A DNA stretch of 64,000 nt from Arthrobacter sp. zg-Y238 (GTDB taxonomy: Bacteria; Actinomycetota; Actinomycetes; Actinomycetales; Micrococcaceae), in assembly GCF_024385525.1 (NCBI RefSeq), contig NZ_JANFLU010000001.1, positions 496,001-560,000 on the forward strand, read 5' to 3'. Positions 1 to 8,301 of the stretch are shown here, piece after piece (position 1 is the stretch's first letter; every line of letters starts with the position of its first letter). The notes beneath the pieces are model-generated. The model was not told the DNA's origin, did not search any database, and saw only the letters and a list, made by a program, of their open reading frames with translations. The translations under genes and the position numbers were made by a program.

Positions 1-127
1 AGGTGACCCTGTTTCCGGGCAGGTCCAGGTTCGTGTCCGTCAGCGGCAGGACGCGGCCGCCGGATTCCAGTCCGGCCCGGGTCTCACCGGTGCCCGGGTC
101 CCGAAACGTGATCAGCGAGTAGGTCAT
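1..127 (-). CDS. Fumarylacetoacetate hydrolase family protein (N-terminal fragment)
   Basis: The first 42 codons of a minus-strand gene run off the left edge. The visible start (MTYSLITFRDPGTGETRAG) has the N-terminal beta-strand layout of FAH-family hydrolases/isomerases. It begins 4 bp after the stop of the extradiol dioxygenase, so the two are almost certainly one operon. In meta-cleavage pathways, FAH proteins act on the ring-fission product as hydrolase, decarboxylase or isomerase. Which reaction applies cannot be told because the catalytic domain lies outside the window. The family call rests on a short N-terminus and on context. Confidence 0.6.
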   Translation of the reverse strand, partial: MTYSLITFRDPGTGETRAGLESGGRVLPLTDTNLDLPGNRVT

Positions 128-131
128 CGAC

Positions 132-1163
132 TTAGCCCCTGCCGTGCTTGGCGTAGGGGTTGATCAGCGCTTGTTTCATTTCCTCCGAGGCGCCTTCCTC
201 CGTGGCAGTGAACCCGTCCGCCAACGGGAAGGATTCGGTCAGCGAATGCGGCATGGCCCCGTTGCGGTAGAAGTTGTTTGATCCCTGGGAAGGCGTCCAG
301 GTGCGCGGCTCCCAGTCCGGCACGTAGTTGCGGTAGCCGCCCGAGTTCAGTTCCACCCGCAGCGCACTCGGCTCCCGGAAGTACAGGAAGTTCTGCTCTC
401 CGATGCCGTGGATGGAGGGGCCGTATTCCATCGGGGTGCCGTTTTCCATCAACACGTCTGCGGCGCGGAGCAGGTCCTCATGGGAATCCACCCAGAACGC
501 GATGTGGTTGACGCGTCCGGCCCGGCCCGAGGTATCCATGACCACCCCCAAATCGTGCGATTTTTCATTGGTGGTAAGCACGGAGAAGACGGTGATCGGC
601 GCCTCGTCCAAGGTGGTGAAGGCCATGATCCGGAAGCCCAGGGCAGCGCTGTACCAGTCGGCGAACCCGGTGACATCGCTGCTGGCCACGGTCACGTGAT
701 CCAGGAAGCGCGGCGCCGCGGCATGGCTGCTCCGCCGTTCCGGCCGGTCCGGGTAGATGGATTTCCAGTCGGGTTCCGCTACATACGGTTCCACTTCGTA
801 GAACAGTTTCATCGGGTGCCCGTAGGGGCCGGTGAACTGATAGGCCTTGCCGTGCGCGTGCCCGCCCGGAATCCATTCGCCCTGCACACCCGCGGCTTCC
901 ACGTTTGCCGCCGCCGCCTCGAGTGCCTCAGCGGAGGCCGTGCGCCAGGCCATGTTCGCCAGGGACGGTTCTTCCCCTGGCCGCACCACCAGGCTGTACC
1001 GGTAGTGGTCACCCCAGCAGCGCAGATAGGAAACGCCGTCAAGGGAATCCACCAGGCGCATGCCGAACTTCTCCACGTAGAACCGGGTGGAGGCCTCGAC
1101 GTCGGGGCTGGTGATTTCCAGGTGTGCCAGATGGGAGAGCAGTCGTTCCACGGGCTTTCTCAC
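132..1163 (-). CDS. Extradiol (catechol 2,3-dioxygenase-type) VOC dioxygenase
   Basis: This 343-residue protein has two vicinal-oxygen-chelate modules, about residues 10-125 and 150-275, the architecture of type I extradiol dioxygenases that open catechols next to the diol with Fe(II) and O2. The 2-His-1-carboxylate metal site is visible: His156 (LDHVTV), His220 (VNHIAFWV) and Glu271 (RVELNSGG). The 3' neighbour is an FAH hydrolase 4 bp away, which fits a meta-cleavage route. The substrate (catechol, homoprotocatechuate or another catechol) is not decidable here. The start is taken as GTG at 1163. A second GTG four codons in has a purine-rich AGAAAG upstream and is a possible alternative. Confidence 0.85.
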   Translation of the reverse strand: MRKPVERLLSHLAHLEITSPDVEASTRFYVEKFGMRLVDSLDGVSYLRCWGDHYRYSLVVRPGEEPSLANMAWRTASAEALEAAAANVEAAGVQGEWIPGGHAHGKAYQFTGPYGHPMKLFYEVEPYVAEPDWKSIYPDRPERRSSHAAAPRFLDHVTVASSDVTGFADWYSAALGFRIMAFTTLDEAPITVFSVLTTNEKSHDLGVVMDTSGRAGRVNHIAFWVDSHEDLLRAADVLMENGTPMEYGPSIHGIGEQNFLYFREPSALRVELNSGGYRNYVPDWEPRTWTPSQGSNNFYRNGAMPHSLTESFPLADGFTATEEGASEEMKQALINPYAKHGRG

Positions 1164-1260
1164 AATCGTTAGGTGCGGAGCTTTTCAGAACCTAACTGTG
1201 ATCGTCACCACGTAGTTGTGGAAGCGCTCTTTTCCTATGGCAGGTATCCATGCGGTGGAT

Positions 1261-1296
1261 GGCCGGCCGGGCCCGCTCCGAAGGGCCCGGCCGGCC
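1261..1296 (-). terminator. Perfect 14-bp inverted repeat, terminator-like
   Basis: GGCCGGCCGGGCCC (1261-1274) pairs exactly with 1283-1296 across an 8-nt loop. It lies 26 bp beyond the stop of the minus-strand SDR gene and before the dioxygenase gene. There is no U-tract, so it is a hairpin of terminator type rather than a classical intrinsic terminator. Confidence 0.45.
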
Positions 1297-1321
1297 TCCT
1301 CCACACGCGGGTCCCTCGGCC

Positions 1322-2134
1322 TCATCGGGCGTTGAAGCCCGCGTCCACGGGGAGAGTCACGCCGGTGATATACCGGGCGTCGTCGCTCACCAGGAAAGCA
1401 ATCGCGTTGGAGATATCGATGGCCTCGACCCACGGAACAGGCATCAGGTTCTTGACCGCATCGCCGCTGTCCGGGTTGTCGGCGAACAGCTTCTCGAGGA
1501 CCGGATTCTGGACCATGGGGGTCGCGACTCCCGTCGGGTGGATCGAGTTGACGCGAATGTTCTGCGGGCTGAGCCAGTTGGCGAACGATCTCATGAGCCC
1601 CACGACTCCGTGTTTGGCGGCGGCATAGCCGGTTCCGGCTCCACCGTTGCCGCCGGTTCCCTTGAGGCCCTGGGTGGAACTCGTCAGGACGATGGAGCCC
1701 GCCTGCTTCGCGATGAGGTTTGGCACAGCAGCAATCACCGTGTTGTAGACGCCTGTGAGGTTGACGTCGATGACATCGAGGAAAGGCTGCTCGCGATCAC
1801 CACTCAGTCCGAGAGGTGCAATGCCTGCGTTGGCCAGGATGATGTCGATGGGGCCGACGGTAACCTCGCCCTCCTTGACCGCCTTCTCGAGCGCGGCGAG
1901 GTCGCGTACATCAGCCTGCTGGGCGAAGATCCGGCGGTCGAGAGCTTCGACGAGGCGCACCGTCTCGGCAAGGTCCTCCGGGGTCGCCATGTCGTATTCG
2001 ACCGACTCAATTTGACTGCAGATGTCGACGGCAATGATGTCGGCACCCTCCTCCGCCAGCTTGATGGCGTGGCTTCGCCCCTGGCCTCGTGCCGCACCGG
2101 TGATGAACGCTACTTTTCCGTCGAGCTTGCCCAT
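1322..2134 (-). CDS. Mycofactocin-coupled SDR family NAD(P) oxidoreductase
   Basis: The 270-residue protein opens GKVAFITGAARGQGRSHA, the cofactor motif with the GARGQGRSHA signature and extended helix typical of mycofactocin-dependent SDRs (TIGR03971), in which NAD is carried tightly and recycled through mycofactocin. The catalytic Tyr-Lys pair is in GYAAAKHG, and the downstream IRVNSIHPTGVATPMV is also typical. Family members oxidise alcohols such as carveol. The true substrate is unknown. An upstream extension of the frame exists, but AAGGAG lies six bases before the ATG at 2134, which decides the start. No mycofactocin biosynthesis genes (mftA-F) are in the window. Confidence 0.85.
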   Translation of the reverse strand: MGKLDGKVAFITGAARGQGRSHAIKLAEEGADIIAVDICSQIESVEYDMATPEDLAETVRLVEALDRRIFAQQADVRDLAALEKAVKEGEVTVGPIDIILANAGIAPLGLSGDREQPFLDVIDVNLTGVYNTVIAAVPNLIAKQAGSIVLTSSTQGLKGTGGNGGAGTGYAAAKHGVVGLMRSFANWLSPQNIRVNSIHPTGVATPMVQNPVLEKLFADNPDSGDAVKNLMPVPWVEAIDISNAIAFLVSDDARYITGVTLPVDAGFNAR

Positions 2135-2254
2135 GAGGGACTCCTTCATGCGTCGAGTCAGGAAACGCCGTTGATTCCCGACAGTGCCCGACAAGCTAAC
2201 ATGCGGTGCCATCCGGTGGGGAGCAGAATGTACTCGATTTTCGCCGGGCCGCTT

Positions 2255-3496
2255 TTAGCCGGCCGAACGCGCCGGCACCGGCGCGGTGGCCCAGAACGCC
2301 AGCGCGGCGACCGGCAGCACGACGCCCAGGCTTGTGAACAGCTCCAGCGCCGCCGGGCCCTGGCCGCTGACGACGCCGGTCAGCATCATGGTGACGGTGA
2401 TCGAGGACAGCATAAACACCGGCACCAACACCACTAGCAGGGCGATGCCCGCGCCGCGGACCCCGGCCCGCCGTCGTCGTACCGCCACCCACAGCGCCGG
2501 CAGCACCAGCGCGATCCAGACCCAGTGATGGAACCAGGAAATCGGCGAGATCGCGAGCATCACGACGGCGTTCGCGCTGATTGCCGCCACGGTGTCACCG
2601 CGCGCGTCCGAGCGGCGGATGGCGAAGAAGCCCAGCACGACGACGGCGGCCGAGGCCAGCAGCCAGAGCGGACGCTGCAGCGCCTCGGGTGTCCCGACAT
2701 GCGCGAGGAGCGAATTCAGCGACACGTTGTACATGTCCGTGGTGTCCCCGACGCGGTCGGAATTGAAGAGCGAGTCGAACCAGAAGGTCCGCGACTGCTC
2801 CGGCGACGCGAGCCAGCCGACGGCAATAGTGGCGGCGAACGTGGCGCCCATCGTCAGGATGGCCCGCCAGTCGCGGCGGACCAGGAAGATCAGCCCGAAG
2901 GCCAGCGGGGTGAGTTTGATGCCGGCGGCGAGCCCGATGAGGATGCCGCGCGGAATCTTTGACGACGCCGGCCGGAGCAGGTCCGCGACGATCAGGAGCA
3001 TCAGCATCGGGTTGATCTGGCCGAAGCCCAGTCCTTCCCGCCACGGTCCGAGCACGCCGATCAGCAGGGTGGCGAGGACCGCGACGCCGGCGCTGCCGCC
3101 CAGGGCGGTGTGCAGCCGCGGCGGCAGCACCTCGTTTTCCGTGAGGTAGCGCGCAACCAGGAAGGCGGTCAGCACCAGGCAGGCGCACGACGTCACCGTC
3201 AGCAGGACCAGCCCCACGGCCTCGGGGAGAACCGCGAACGGCGTCAGCAGCAGGGCGGCGAAGGGCGGATACGTGAACGGCAGGCCGCGGGTGTCCGTTT
3301 CGACCAGGCTTGGGTCATACAGCCGGTGCTCGCCCAGGCCCAGGAAGGCCCGGGCCCCTTCGCGGTACACGGTGAAATCCAGGCCGTGGATCTGGGCGCC
3401 GAGGACCACCAGGACCAGGGCGGCGGGCAGGCCGAGGGCGAGCCAGAGGATCCGGGTGCGGGGACGGGACGCCGGGTCCGCCGTTGATAATGCCAT
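2255..3496 (-). CDS. GT87 family polyprenol-phosphate-mannose-type glycosyltransferase
   Basis: A polytopic membrane protein with roughly ten hydrophobic segments. It shows GT87/DUF2029 landmarks: an early acidic loop (GLDFTVYREGARAFLGLG), GQINPMLMLLIVADLLR, KLTPLAFGLIFLVRRDWRA and SPISWFHHWVWIALVLPA. These actinobacterial enzymes transfer mannose from polyprenyl phosphate to envelope glycolipids or glycans on the outer face of the membrane. ATG 3496 (MALSTADP) is used. Starts at 3520/3523 would add 8-9 residues, and neither has a clear ribosome site. No neighbouring glycan genes suggest the acceptor. Confidence 0.8.
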   Translation of the reverse strand: MALSTADPASRPRTRILWLALGLPAALVLVVLGAQIHGLDFTVYREGARAFLGLGEHRLYDPSLVETDTRGLPFTYPPFAALLLTPFAVLPEAVGLVLLTVTSCACLVLTAFLVARYLTENEVLPPRLHTALGGSAGVAVLATLLIGVLGPWREGLGFGQINPMLMLLIVADLLRPASSKIPRGILIGLAAGIKLTPLAFGLIFLVRRDWRAILTMGATFAATIAVGWLASPEQSRTFWFDSLFNSDRVGDTTDMYNVSLNSLLAHVGTPEALQRPLWLLASAAVVVLGFFAIRRSDARGDTVAAISANAVVMLAISPISWFHHWVWIALVLPALWVAVRRRRAGVRGAGIALLVVLVPVFMLSSITVTMMLTGVVSGQGPAALELFTSLGVVLPVAALAFWATAPVPARSAG

Positions 3497-3573
3497 GCCT
3501 GCCAGTTTAGACGGCGGCATCACGGCGCGTTATTGGGCCTGGGGGTTCCTTCTGCGTTCCTGGCAGGTGGGCC

Positions 3574-4365
3574 CTAGCGGCGTCTCGGGTTCGGAATCGG
3601 GGTCGATGCCAGGGCCCGCTGCGCGGCCAGGATCCCTGTCAGGGTCCCGGGCTTGGCGTAGACCTTGCCCTCGGGGGCTGCGTCCGGGGCGGCGGCTTCC
3701 GCGGGCCCTGCCGCTGGGGCGCGCAGATTCAGGCACATAAAGGTGCTGTTGGGGTCGGCGCGGTAAGTGCCGAACGGCGGGCAGACGGAGAAACCGTGGC
3801 GCTGATACAGCCGCCGGGACGAGGCGAAGAACTCCTGTGTTCCGGTTTCCAGCAGCAACGCGATGTAGCCGCGGGCACGGGCGTTCGTGATGATCTGCTG
3901 CAGGAGCATCTGCGCAACACCCCGTCCGCGGGCGGACTCGACCGTCCGCATCGAGGTGATTTCGCCGTATTCGCCTGCTGCTCCTCCGAACAGCGGAGGA
4001 AGTTCCTTCAATGCGCCGCAGCCCAGCAGGGCGCCGTCTTCCCGGACCGTCCAGAAAGTGACCGAGGGGTCCCGCAGCGACGGAGGAGTCAGACCCGCGG
4101 CTACCGTTCCGGCGGGATACAGCAGGTCGCGGTTCTCTGCGAGCAGGGCCCGGACATCCCCTTTGCCCGGATCGTCCCGGATTACGCTCACCCGGTGCGC
4201 CTCCAGAGCGCGCGGTCCGTCCTGCCCTCCCCGGACGGCGGGGTGCGTGTCGCGGACGTCCGGGATAAGGGGGAGGGCCGCCGTCGTCGCCTGCTGGTCC
4301 GCACCGGCGAACGGCACCCGACCCGGAACGCGGATCGGCGGCGGGGTGGGGGTGGAACCGGGCAT
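3574..4365 (-). CDS. GNAT family N-acetyltransferase
   Basis: After a proline-rich, poorly structured N-terminus of about 60 residues comes one GNAT fold (about 65-205). It includes GALLGCGALKEL, the acetyl-CoA pyrophosphate loop in RGRGVAQMLLQQI and a late LYQRHGFSVCPPFGTY segment like the YjdJ/ElaA-type acetyltransferases. The C-terminal 50 residues are Ala/Pro-rich and end in basic residues. GGAAG nine bases before ATG 4365 supports the start. The substrate is unknown and the gene stands alone. Confidence 0.75.
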   Translation of the reverse strand: MPGSTPTPPPIRVPGRVPFAGADQQATTAALPLIPDVRDTHPAVRGGQDGPRALEAHRVSVIRDDPGKGDVRALLAENRDLLYPAGTVAAGLTPPSLRDPSVTFWTVREDGALLGCGALKELPPLFGGAAGEYGEITSMRTVESARGRGVAQMLLQQIITNARARGYIALLLETGTQEFFASSRRLYQRHGFSVCPPFGTYRADPNSTFMCLNLRAPAAGPAEAAAPDAAPEGKVYAKPGTLTGILAAQRALASTPIPNPRRR

Positions 4366-4554
4366 TTCTACTTCTTCCAGCTTTGAAACGGAGACGGGGG
4401 GCTCCTGGGGTGTATCAGGGACGAAAGGCTGTTGTCCCGGCAGGGCGGCGTCGGCGACCTGCCGCCTTGCAGCTGGTGGCGCACGCCGCGTCTTCTCAGC
4501 CAGAGTCTAACCGGTGCCCGCCGTGACGGCGGACACCGGCGTCAGCAGGCGAGG

Positions 4555-5520
4555 TTAGCGGTCGGTGAGCTCCCGGGCGGCGGCGGCAAGCTCGGCGATC
4601 CGGGGATTGGATTTCTCCAGCTCGGCTGCGTGCTCGGCGACAACCTCTTTCTTGGTCCCAAGGATTAGTGCGTCGAATTCATCCCGCACGCCCGTTTCCA
4701 GGGAGCAGTTGTAGTACTTCACGGCCAGGGCAGCTTCGGCGGGAGTGGGTGCGTACGTGATTTCGACGTCGGCGGGAATGATTTCCACACCGGAGGCCTG
4801 CTTCGGGCCGCTGCGCTCCGGGTATTCCACTGCCGTACCGAGCTCGACGTCCGACGTGAAGCCGTACAGCTCGCCGGACGCCGGCGTTACCGGCGCCCCG
4901 TCGTCGATCAGGCACTGGACCACTTTCTGCTGGAGGGGTGCCAGGGCCTCAAACGTCCGGTCCGCCAGGCCGCCGGCCAGTTTGCTGCTGAGCCGGTTGT
5001 AGTCGATCAGGCTTTGCTCGGCGTTGTCTCCCAGTGCAGCCCAGGCTTTTGTGTTGCAGGCTTCGGACACTGCCTCGAAGGCGTCGTCATGCACAAAGAC
5101 CTTGGCCGGTGACGGGCCGAACTGTTCGCCGCGGAGCCCGCTGGACGTGGCGTCCTGCACGCTTTCGAAGAACGCGTCATTGGTGGTGAGCTGGTCCAGG
5201 AGATCGGCGCGCCACTGCACGGCCGGTTCGTCCGGGATGAACGCCTCGTATTCGGGATAGCCGTTGTCCGCGTAGCACTGGAAGCGGAGGGTGTCCTGGG
5301 CTAGGTGAATGGCCTCCATATCTTCGGCCAAATAGATTTCGAACGGGTCACCCGAGGACTCCGAAACGGGTGCCAGGCCGGAATCGGCGGCACAACCGGC
5401 GAGAGCGGCGGCTCCGAGGGCGATGACCCCGAGGCCGGCCAGATAACGACGACGCCGGGCCGGGGTGACGGCCTCGGCGGCCGGTGCGGGACTAACGGGG
5501 GAGAGTCGGTTGCGGTTCAT
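4555..5520 (-). CDS. Putative lipoprotein, unknown function
   Basis: The 321-residue product has basic residues RRRR, a hydrophobic stretch and the lipobox LAGC (Cys about residue 43), so it is an export-lipidated membrane-anchored protein. The mature part is acidic and contains several spaced cysteines (RFQCYADNGYPEYEAF, SEACNTKAW, VVQCLIDDG, YYNCSLETG) that could form two disulfides outside the membrane. I do not recognise the domain. AAAGG seven bases before the ATG supports the start. It could be a surface sensor or binding protein. Confidence 0.75.
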   Translation of the reverse strand: MNRNRLSPVSPAPAAEAVTPARRRRYLAGLGVIALGAAALAGCAADSGLAPVSESSGDPFEIYLAEDMEAIHLAQDTLRFQCYADNGYPEYEAFIPDEPAVQWRADLLDQLTTNDAFFESVQDATSSGLRGEQFGPSPAKVFVHDDAFEAVSEACNTKAWAALGDNAEQSLIDYNRLSSKLAGGLADRTFEALAPLQQKVVQCLIDDGAPVTPASGELYGFTSDVELGTAVEYPERSGPKQASGVEIIPADVEITYAPTPAEAALAVKYYNCSLETGVRDEFDALILGTKKEVVAEHAAELEKSNPRIAELAAAARELTDR

Positions 5521-5658
5521 GGTATGCCTTTCGAGACTGAATCCAGGGTGCGGTGCCGGACCGGCTCATCGGGAGCATGTCCGTAGAACGACAGCAGTAA
5601 TCAGGTGGAGCAGGCAGTGCTGGTGGAGCGAGTGGTGCAGGGAAGCTGAGGACGCGGG

Positions 5659-6687
5659 TCAGGCGGTTCGGAGCCGCCGGGACCGGAGCCGCTGGTCCGC
5701 GGCGGTCAGTGCTGCCGTGGCCAAGGCCAGTATTAGGAACGCCCATTCCCAGTGGGCGGTAACTGGACCAGGTAAGCCCGAGGCGGCAAGCCAGGTTTCG
5801 AGGGACCCTCCGGACCAGAGCCGGACCAGCAACGGCGTCGATGCCACGGCCAGGCCAGCAGTCCAGGGGATCATCCGGCTTCCGCTGACCAGGACCATTC
5901 CGACGGCCAGCATCAGCGCCGCCGCTGCCAGTGTCAGGGACCGGGCATCAACGGCGACCACGCTTGTGGCGTCGTAGAAGAACAGGGCGGCACCGCCGGC
6001 CAGGCGGCTTACGGCCAGCAGCAAACCCGCCAGTGAGGCAGCGGTCGTGACGGCAGCCAGCAGGACACGGCGGGAAGCGCCGGCAGCGGGATTGCCGATC
6101 AGGGCCAGCAGCGCCAGGCCGCTGAGCACCAGCATGGGCGTAAGCGGCGGTGCGAGGATTCCCGCGACGGCGCCGGAGAGTGGAATCAGCGGAGCTGCCA
6201 CTGCCGCGCTGAGATGCAGTGTCCGGCGCAGGGAGTGCCGGCCGGCCAGTGCAGCAACGAATCCGGCGAGCAATGCCAGGTAAACCGCCGCGGCCGCCGT
6301 CGTGAACGGTCCCGCGGCCAGGAACGCCTCGCCGAACCCCTCGCCCGTGGGCCGCCAGCGCAGCGTGCCCGGCCGGACCCACGGACCACATTCGCCCAGC
6401 AGTGTCAGGGTGAGCGCAAGGTAGGTGGCCAGCACGGTGGCGGTGAAGGCGATGCCGTTGCGTCGCCGCCGGCCCACGCTGCCAAGCAGTTCTAAGCCGC
6501 GGGTAGCCAGGCCGTTGCCTATGAGGTTGAGTAGTTCGGCCGGGGTGGCCTTGGTGCGGTGCTCGGAACGGGCGACGTAGAGCAGTACGCCGATCAGTTC
6601 CTCGCCCTGCTCCCGGCGCCAGCGGCGCGGGTAGGCTCCCAGCGCCCGGGTGTAGGTGGCCTCCAGTTTGGAGGCTCCGCCGTTCAT
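5659..6687 (-). CDS. Multi-spanning membrane protein paired with PadR regulator
   Basis: The N-terminal 65 residues form a soluble segment (YPRRWRREQGEELIGVLL, then PAELLNLIGNGLATRG) of a kind common in actinobacterial membrane proteins encoded next to PadR regulators. About eight hydrophobic segments follow. The start codon overlaps the stop of the PadR gene by 4 bp (6684-6687), so the two are translationally coupled. The function is unknown. The coupling suggests a membrane component, perhaps stress- or drug-responsive, under PadR autoregulation. Confidence 0.75.
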   Translation of the reverse strand: MNGGASKLEATYTRALGAYPRRWRREQGEELIGVLLYVARSEHRTKATPAELLNLIGNGLATRGLELLGSVGRRRRNGIAFTATVLATYLALTLTLLGECGPWVRPGTLRWRPTGEGFGEAFLAAGPFTTAAAAVYLALLAGFVAALAGRHSLRRTLHLSAAVAAPLIPLSGAVAGILAPPLTPMLVLSGLALLALIGNPAAGASRRVLLAAVTTAASLAGLLLAVSRLAGGAALFFYDATSVVAVDARSLTLAAAALMLAVGMVLVSGSRMIPWTAGLAVASTPLLVRLWSGGSLETWLAASGLPGPVTAHWEWAFLILALATAALTAADQRLRSRRLRTA

Positions 6688-7022
6688 GCTCCGGCCTGCG
6701 CTGCACGCAGTCGCAGCTTCGACATGGCCTGCCGGGCGTTGGCTGCCAGACGGTCCGCTTCCCGAGCGAGGGTGGCGGCGCCGCCGTCGGTAATCCGGTA
6801 GTAGCGGCGGGCTCGGCCGTCCACCACGTCCTCGCCGGAAATCTCCACCAACCCGTCTTCCCGCAGCCGGTCCAGCACCCCGTAGAGGGTGCCGGGCTGC
6901 AGCTTCACCCGACCGCCGGAGAGATCCTTCGTCTCTGCGATCAGGGCGTAGCCGTGCTTGGGTCCGTCAGCCAGGGCCGAGAGGACCAGGAAGGTCGGTT
7001 CGCGCATTTCATGCTTGCTCAT
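6684..7022 (-). CDS. PadR family transcriptional regulator
   Basis: The 112-residue protein has the PadR winged helix: REPTFLVLSALADGPKHGYAL, LQPGTLYGVLDRLREDGLVE and GRARRYYRITDGG. A short C-terminal helix follows for dimerisation. PadR proteins typically repress their own operon and respond to small hydrophobic ligands. The gene opens a two-gene operon with the membrane protein that follows. There is no strong Shine-Dalgarno before ATG 7022, so it may be translated from a leaderless or nearly leaderless message. Confidence 0.88.
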   Translation of the reverse strand: MSKHEMREPTFLVLSALADGPKHGYALIAETKDLSGGRVKLQPGTLYGVLDRLREDGLVEISGEDVVDGRARRYYRITDGGAATLAREADRLAANARQAMSKLRLRAAQAGA

Positions 7023-7036
7023 GCTGAGAACGATAG

Positions 7037-7049
7037 TCAGAAAAACTGA
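7037..7049. promoter_or_regulatory. Small palindrome upstream of padR, candidate operator
   Basis: TCAG-AAAAA-CTGA sits 14 bp upstream of the PadR start, next to an AT-rich patch (TATA repeats at 7051-7071) that contrasts with the GC-rich surroundings. The position would suit autoregulation, but the arms are only 4 bp, so this is a weak candidate. Confidence 0.25.
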
Positions 7050-7162
7050 ATATAGGGAAGAAATGTATATAACGGTTGGGTCACGGTTGTTTCACTGCTG
7101 CCTGGGCTATGGGGTCCGGATTTGCGGGGTCGTAATCGCGGCTGAAAGTCCTTGCCATACTC

Positions 7163-7765
7163 ATGTTCGGAGCCCGGGCAGCCGGACGGCGCACTACTGC
7201 CATATTCCTGCAGCTGGCTTCCGTGGCTGCAAGCATCGCCCTGGCGGTCATCCTCGGCGTCACGGATCCACCCATCCCGGTGCATCCGCTGGTGTTTGCC
7301 CTCTTTGCCGTAGCGGGTCTGCTGGCGTTGAGTGGTGACCCCATCGGGACCCCGCTGCTCCGAAACGTTGTCCTCATCGGCGCGCCAGCACTTGGTGCTT
7401 TCCTCACCCTCACCAGCTATCTGCAGGGCGGGGGAGCCCAGCGCACCTTCTGGGGCGGCCCCTACCTCATCAATGACCAGCGGTTGGCATGGTGGTCCCT
7501 GGAACTGGTGGTTCTTGGCGCGGTTCTTGCTGCTGCCGGGCACAAGGTGCGCCCCTGGGCCTGCCTTGTCCTTATCCCGCTGATGTCCCTCCCGCTTTCG
7601 GGCATGTTCCTGATGCTTGGGGGCAACAGCGGCATTGGACTTGTCGGGATACCGCCCGAGGTCTTTTACTTCGGTCGCTCGTCCATTGGCGTCCTCAGCG
7701 CGTGGGTGGCCTGGAAGCGGCCCGTGCTGAGCTTCCCGGGCAGGGGTTCCGCACCTGCCGCCTGA
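7163..7765 (+). CDS. Hypothetical membrane protein
   Basis: The 200-residue protein has about five or six hydrophobic segments and little soluble sequence (TAIFLQLASVAASIALAVIL near the N-terminus, ACLVLIPLMSLPLSGMFLML late). I do not recognise the family. It is divergent from padR across 140 bp, which also hold the AT-rich promoter-like patch. No convincing ribosome site precedes ATG 7163, so the start is uncertain. The hydropathy pattern and the codon bias support a real gene. Confidence 0.6.
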   Translation: MFGARAAGRRTTAIFLQLASVAASIALAVILGVTDPPIPVHPLVFALFAVAGLLALSGDPIGTPLLRNVVLIGAPALGAFLTLTSYLQGGGAQRTFWGGPYLINDQRLAWWSLELVVLGAVLAAAGHKVRPWACLVLIPLMSLPLSGMFLMLGGNSGIGLVGIPPEVFYFGRSSIGVLSAWVAWKRPVLSFPGRGSAPAA

Positions 7766-7797
7766 CCGGGTGTCCGGAGAGATGGAATCCGGGCCGG

Positions 7798-7945
7798 ACG
7801 CCCCTGCGGTTTGGGGAAAACCCTGCGGTTTGTGGCAATCCCTGCGCTGCGCGGCGCAGGGATCCGTACAAACCGCGGGAATCTGCGCAGCGCGTAGGGA
7901 CAAACCGCAGTGCAGCGCGTAGCGAAAAACCGCAGGGATTCGCCC
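7798..7945. repeat. Intergenic palindromic repeat, family 1 (copy a)
   Basis: Between two convergent genes lies a long imperfect hairpin. GCGGTTTGT (7825-7833) pairs with ACAAACCGC (7868-7876), and ATCCCTGCGC (7838-7847) pairs with GCGCAGGGAT (7854-7863). Further degenerate copies of the AAACCGCAGGGAT word follow. The same words recur at 10.7-11.2 kb and 26.9-27.0 kb. No coding gene fits here. Confidence 0.8.
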
Positions 7946-7966
7946 GCCGTTGAGCCCGGGTGGCCC

Positions 7967-8191
7967 CTACCCCTTCATCACCTTTTCCAGGACGGCCTGG
8001 AATCCCGGGCTCACCCGGATCATCACTGTGCCGTCGTCGGACACCTCGGTCAGCTGCTCGTAACCGGTTCCGTTCCACCAGTAGACGTGCGGACTCGCCG
8101 GACCGGGGGAGTCGCTGTACCCCGCGGCCGCGAAGTAGGCCATCCCGTTCGCTGTTCCGATGACGGAAGAATCCTCGATGACATGCCACAT
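7967..8191 (-). CDS. Hypothetical small protein
   Basis: The 74-residue reading frame (MWHVIEDSSVIGTANGMAYF onward) includes an aromatic-rich VYWWNGTGYEQLTEV segment and a charged C-terminus. Composition and third-position bias look coding, but no family is recognised. The start is poor: the codon before the ATG is TTG and there is no good Shine-Dalgarno. It could be a genuine small protein or the end of a decayed larger gene. It converges on the repeat cluster at 7.8-7.95 kb. Confidence 0.45.
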   Translation of the reverse strand: MWHVIEDSSVIGTANGMAYFAAAGYSDSPGPASPHVYWWNGTGYEQLTEVSDDGTVMIRVSPGFQAVLEKVMKG

Positions 8192-8301
8192 CAAGGCATT
8201 CGGTGCTCTTCCAGGATTTTCCGGGTTCTGCCGCCCCGCCGGCAGGGAATCCCTGAATGTGGAAAACCTCAGCAGCCGACCCGCAAGCGGAAGGCAAACC
8301 G

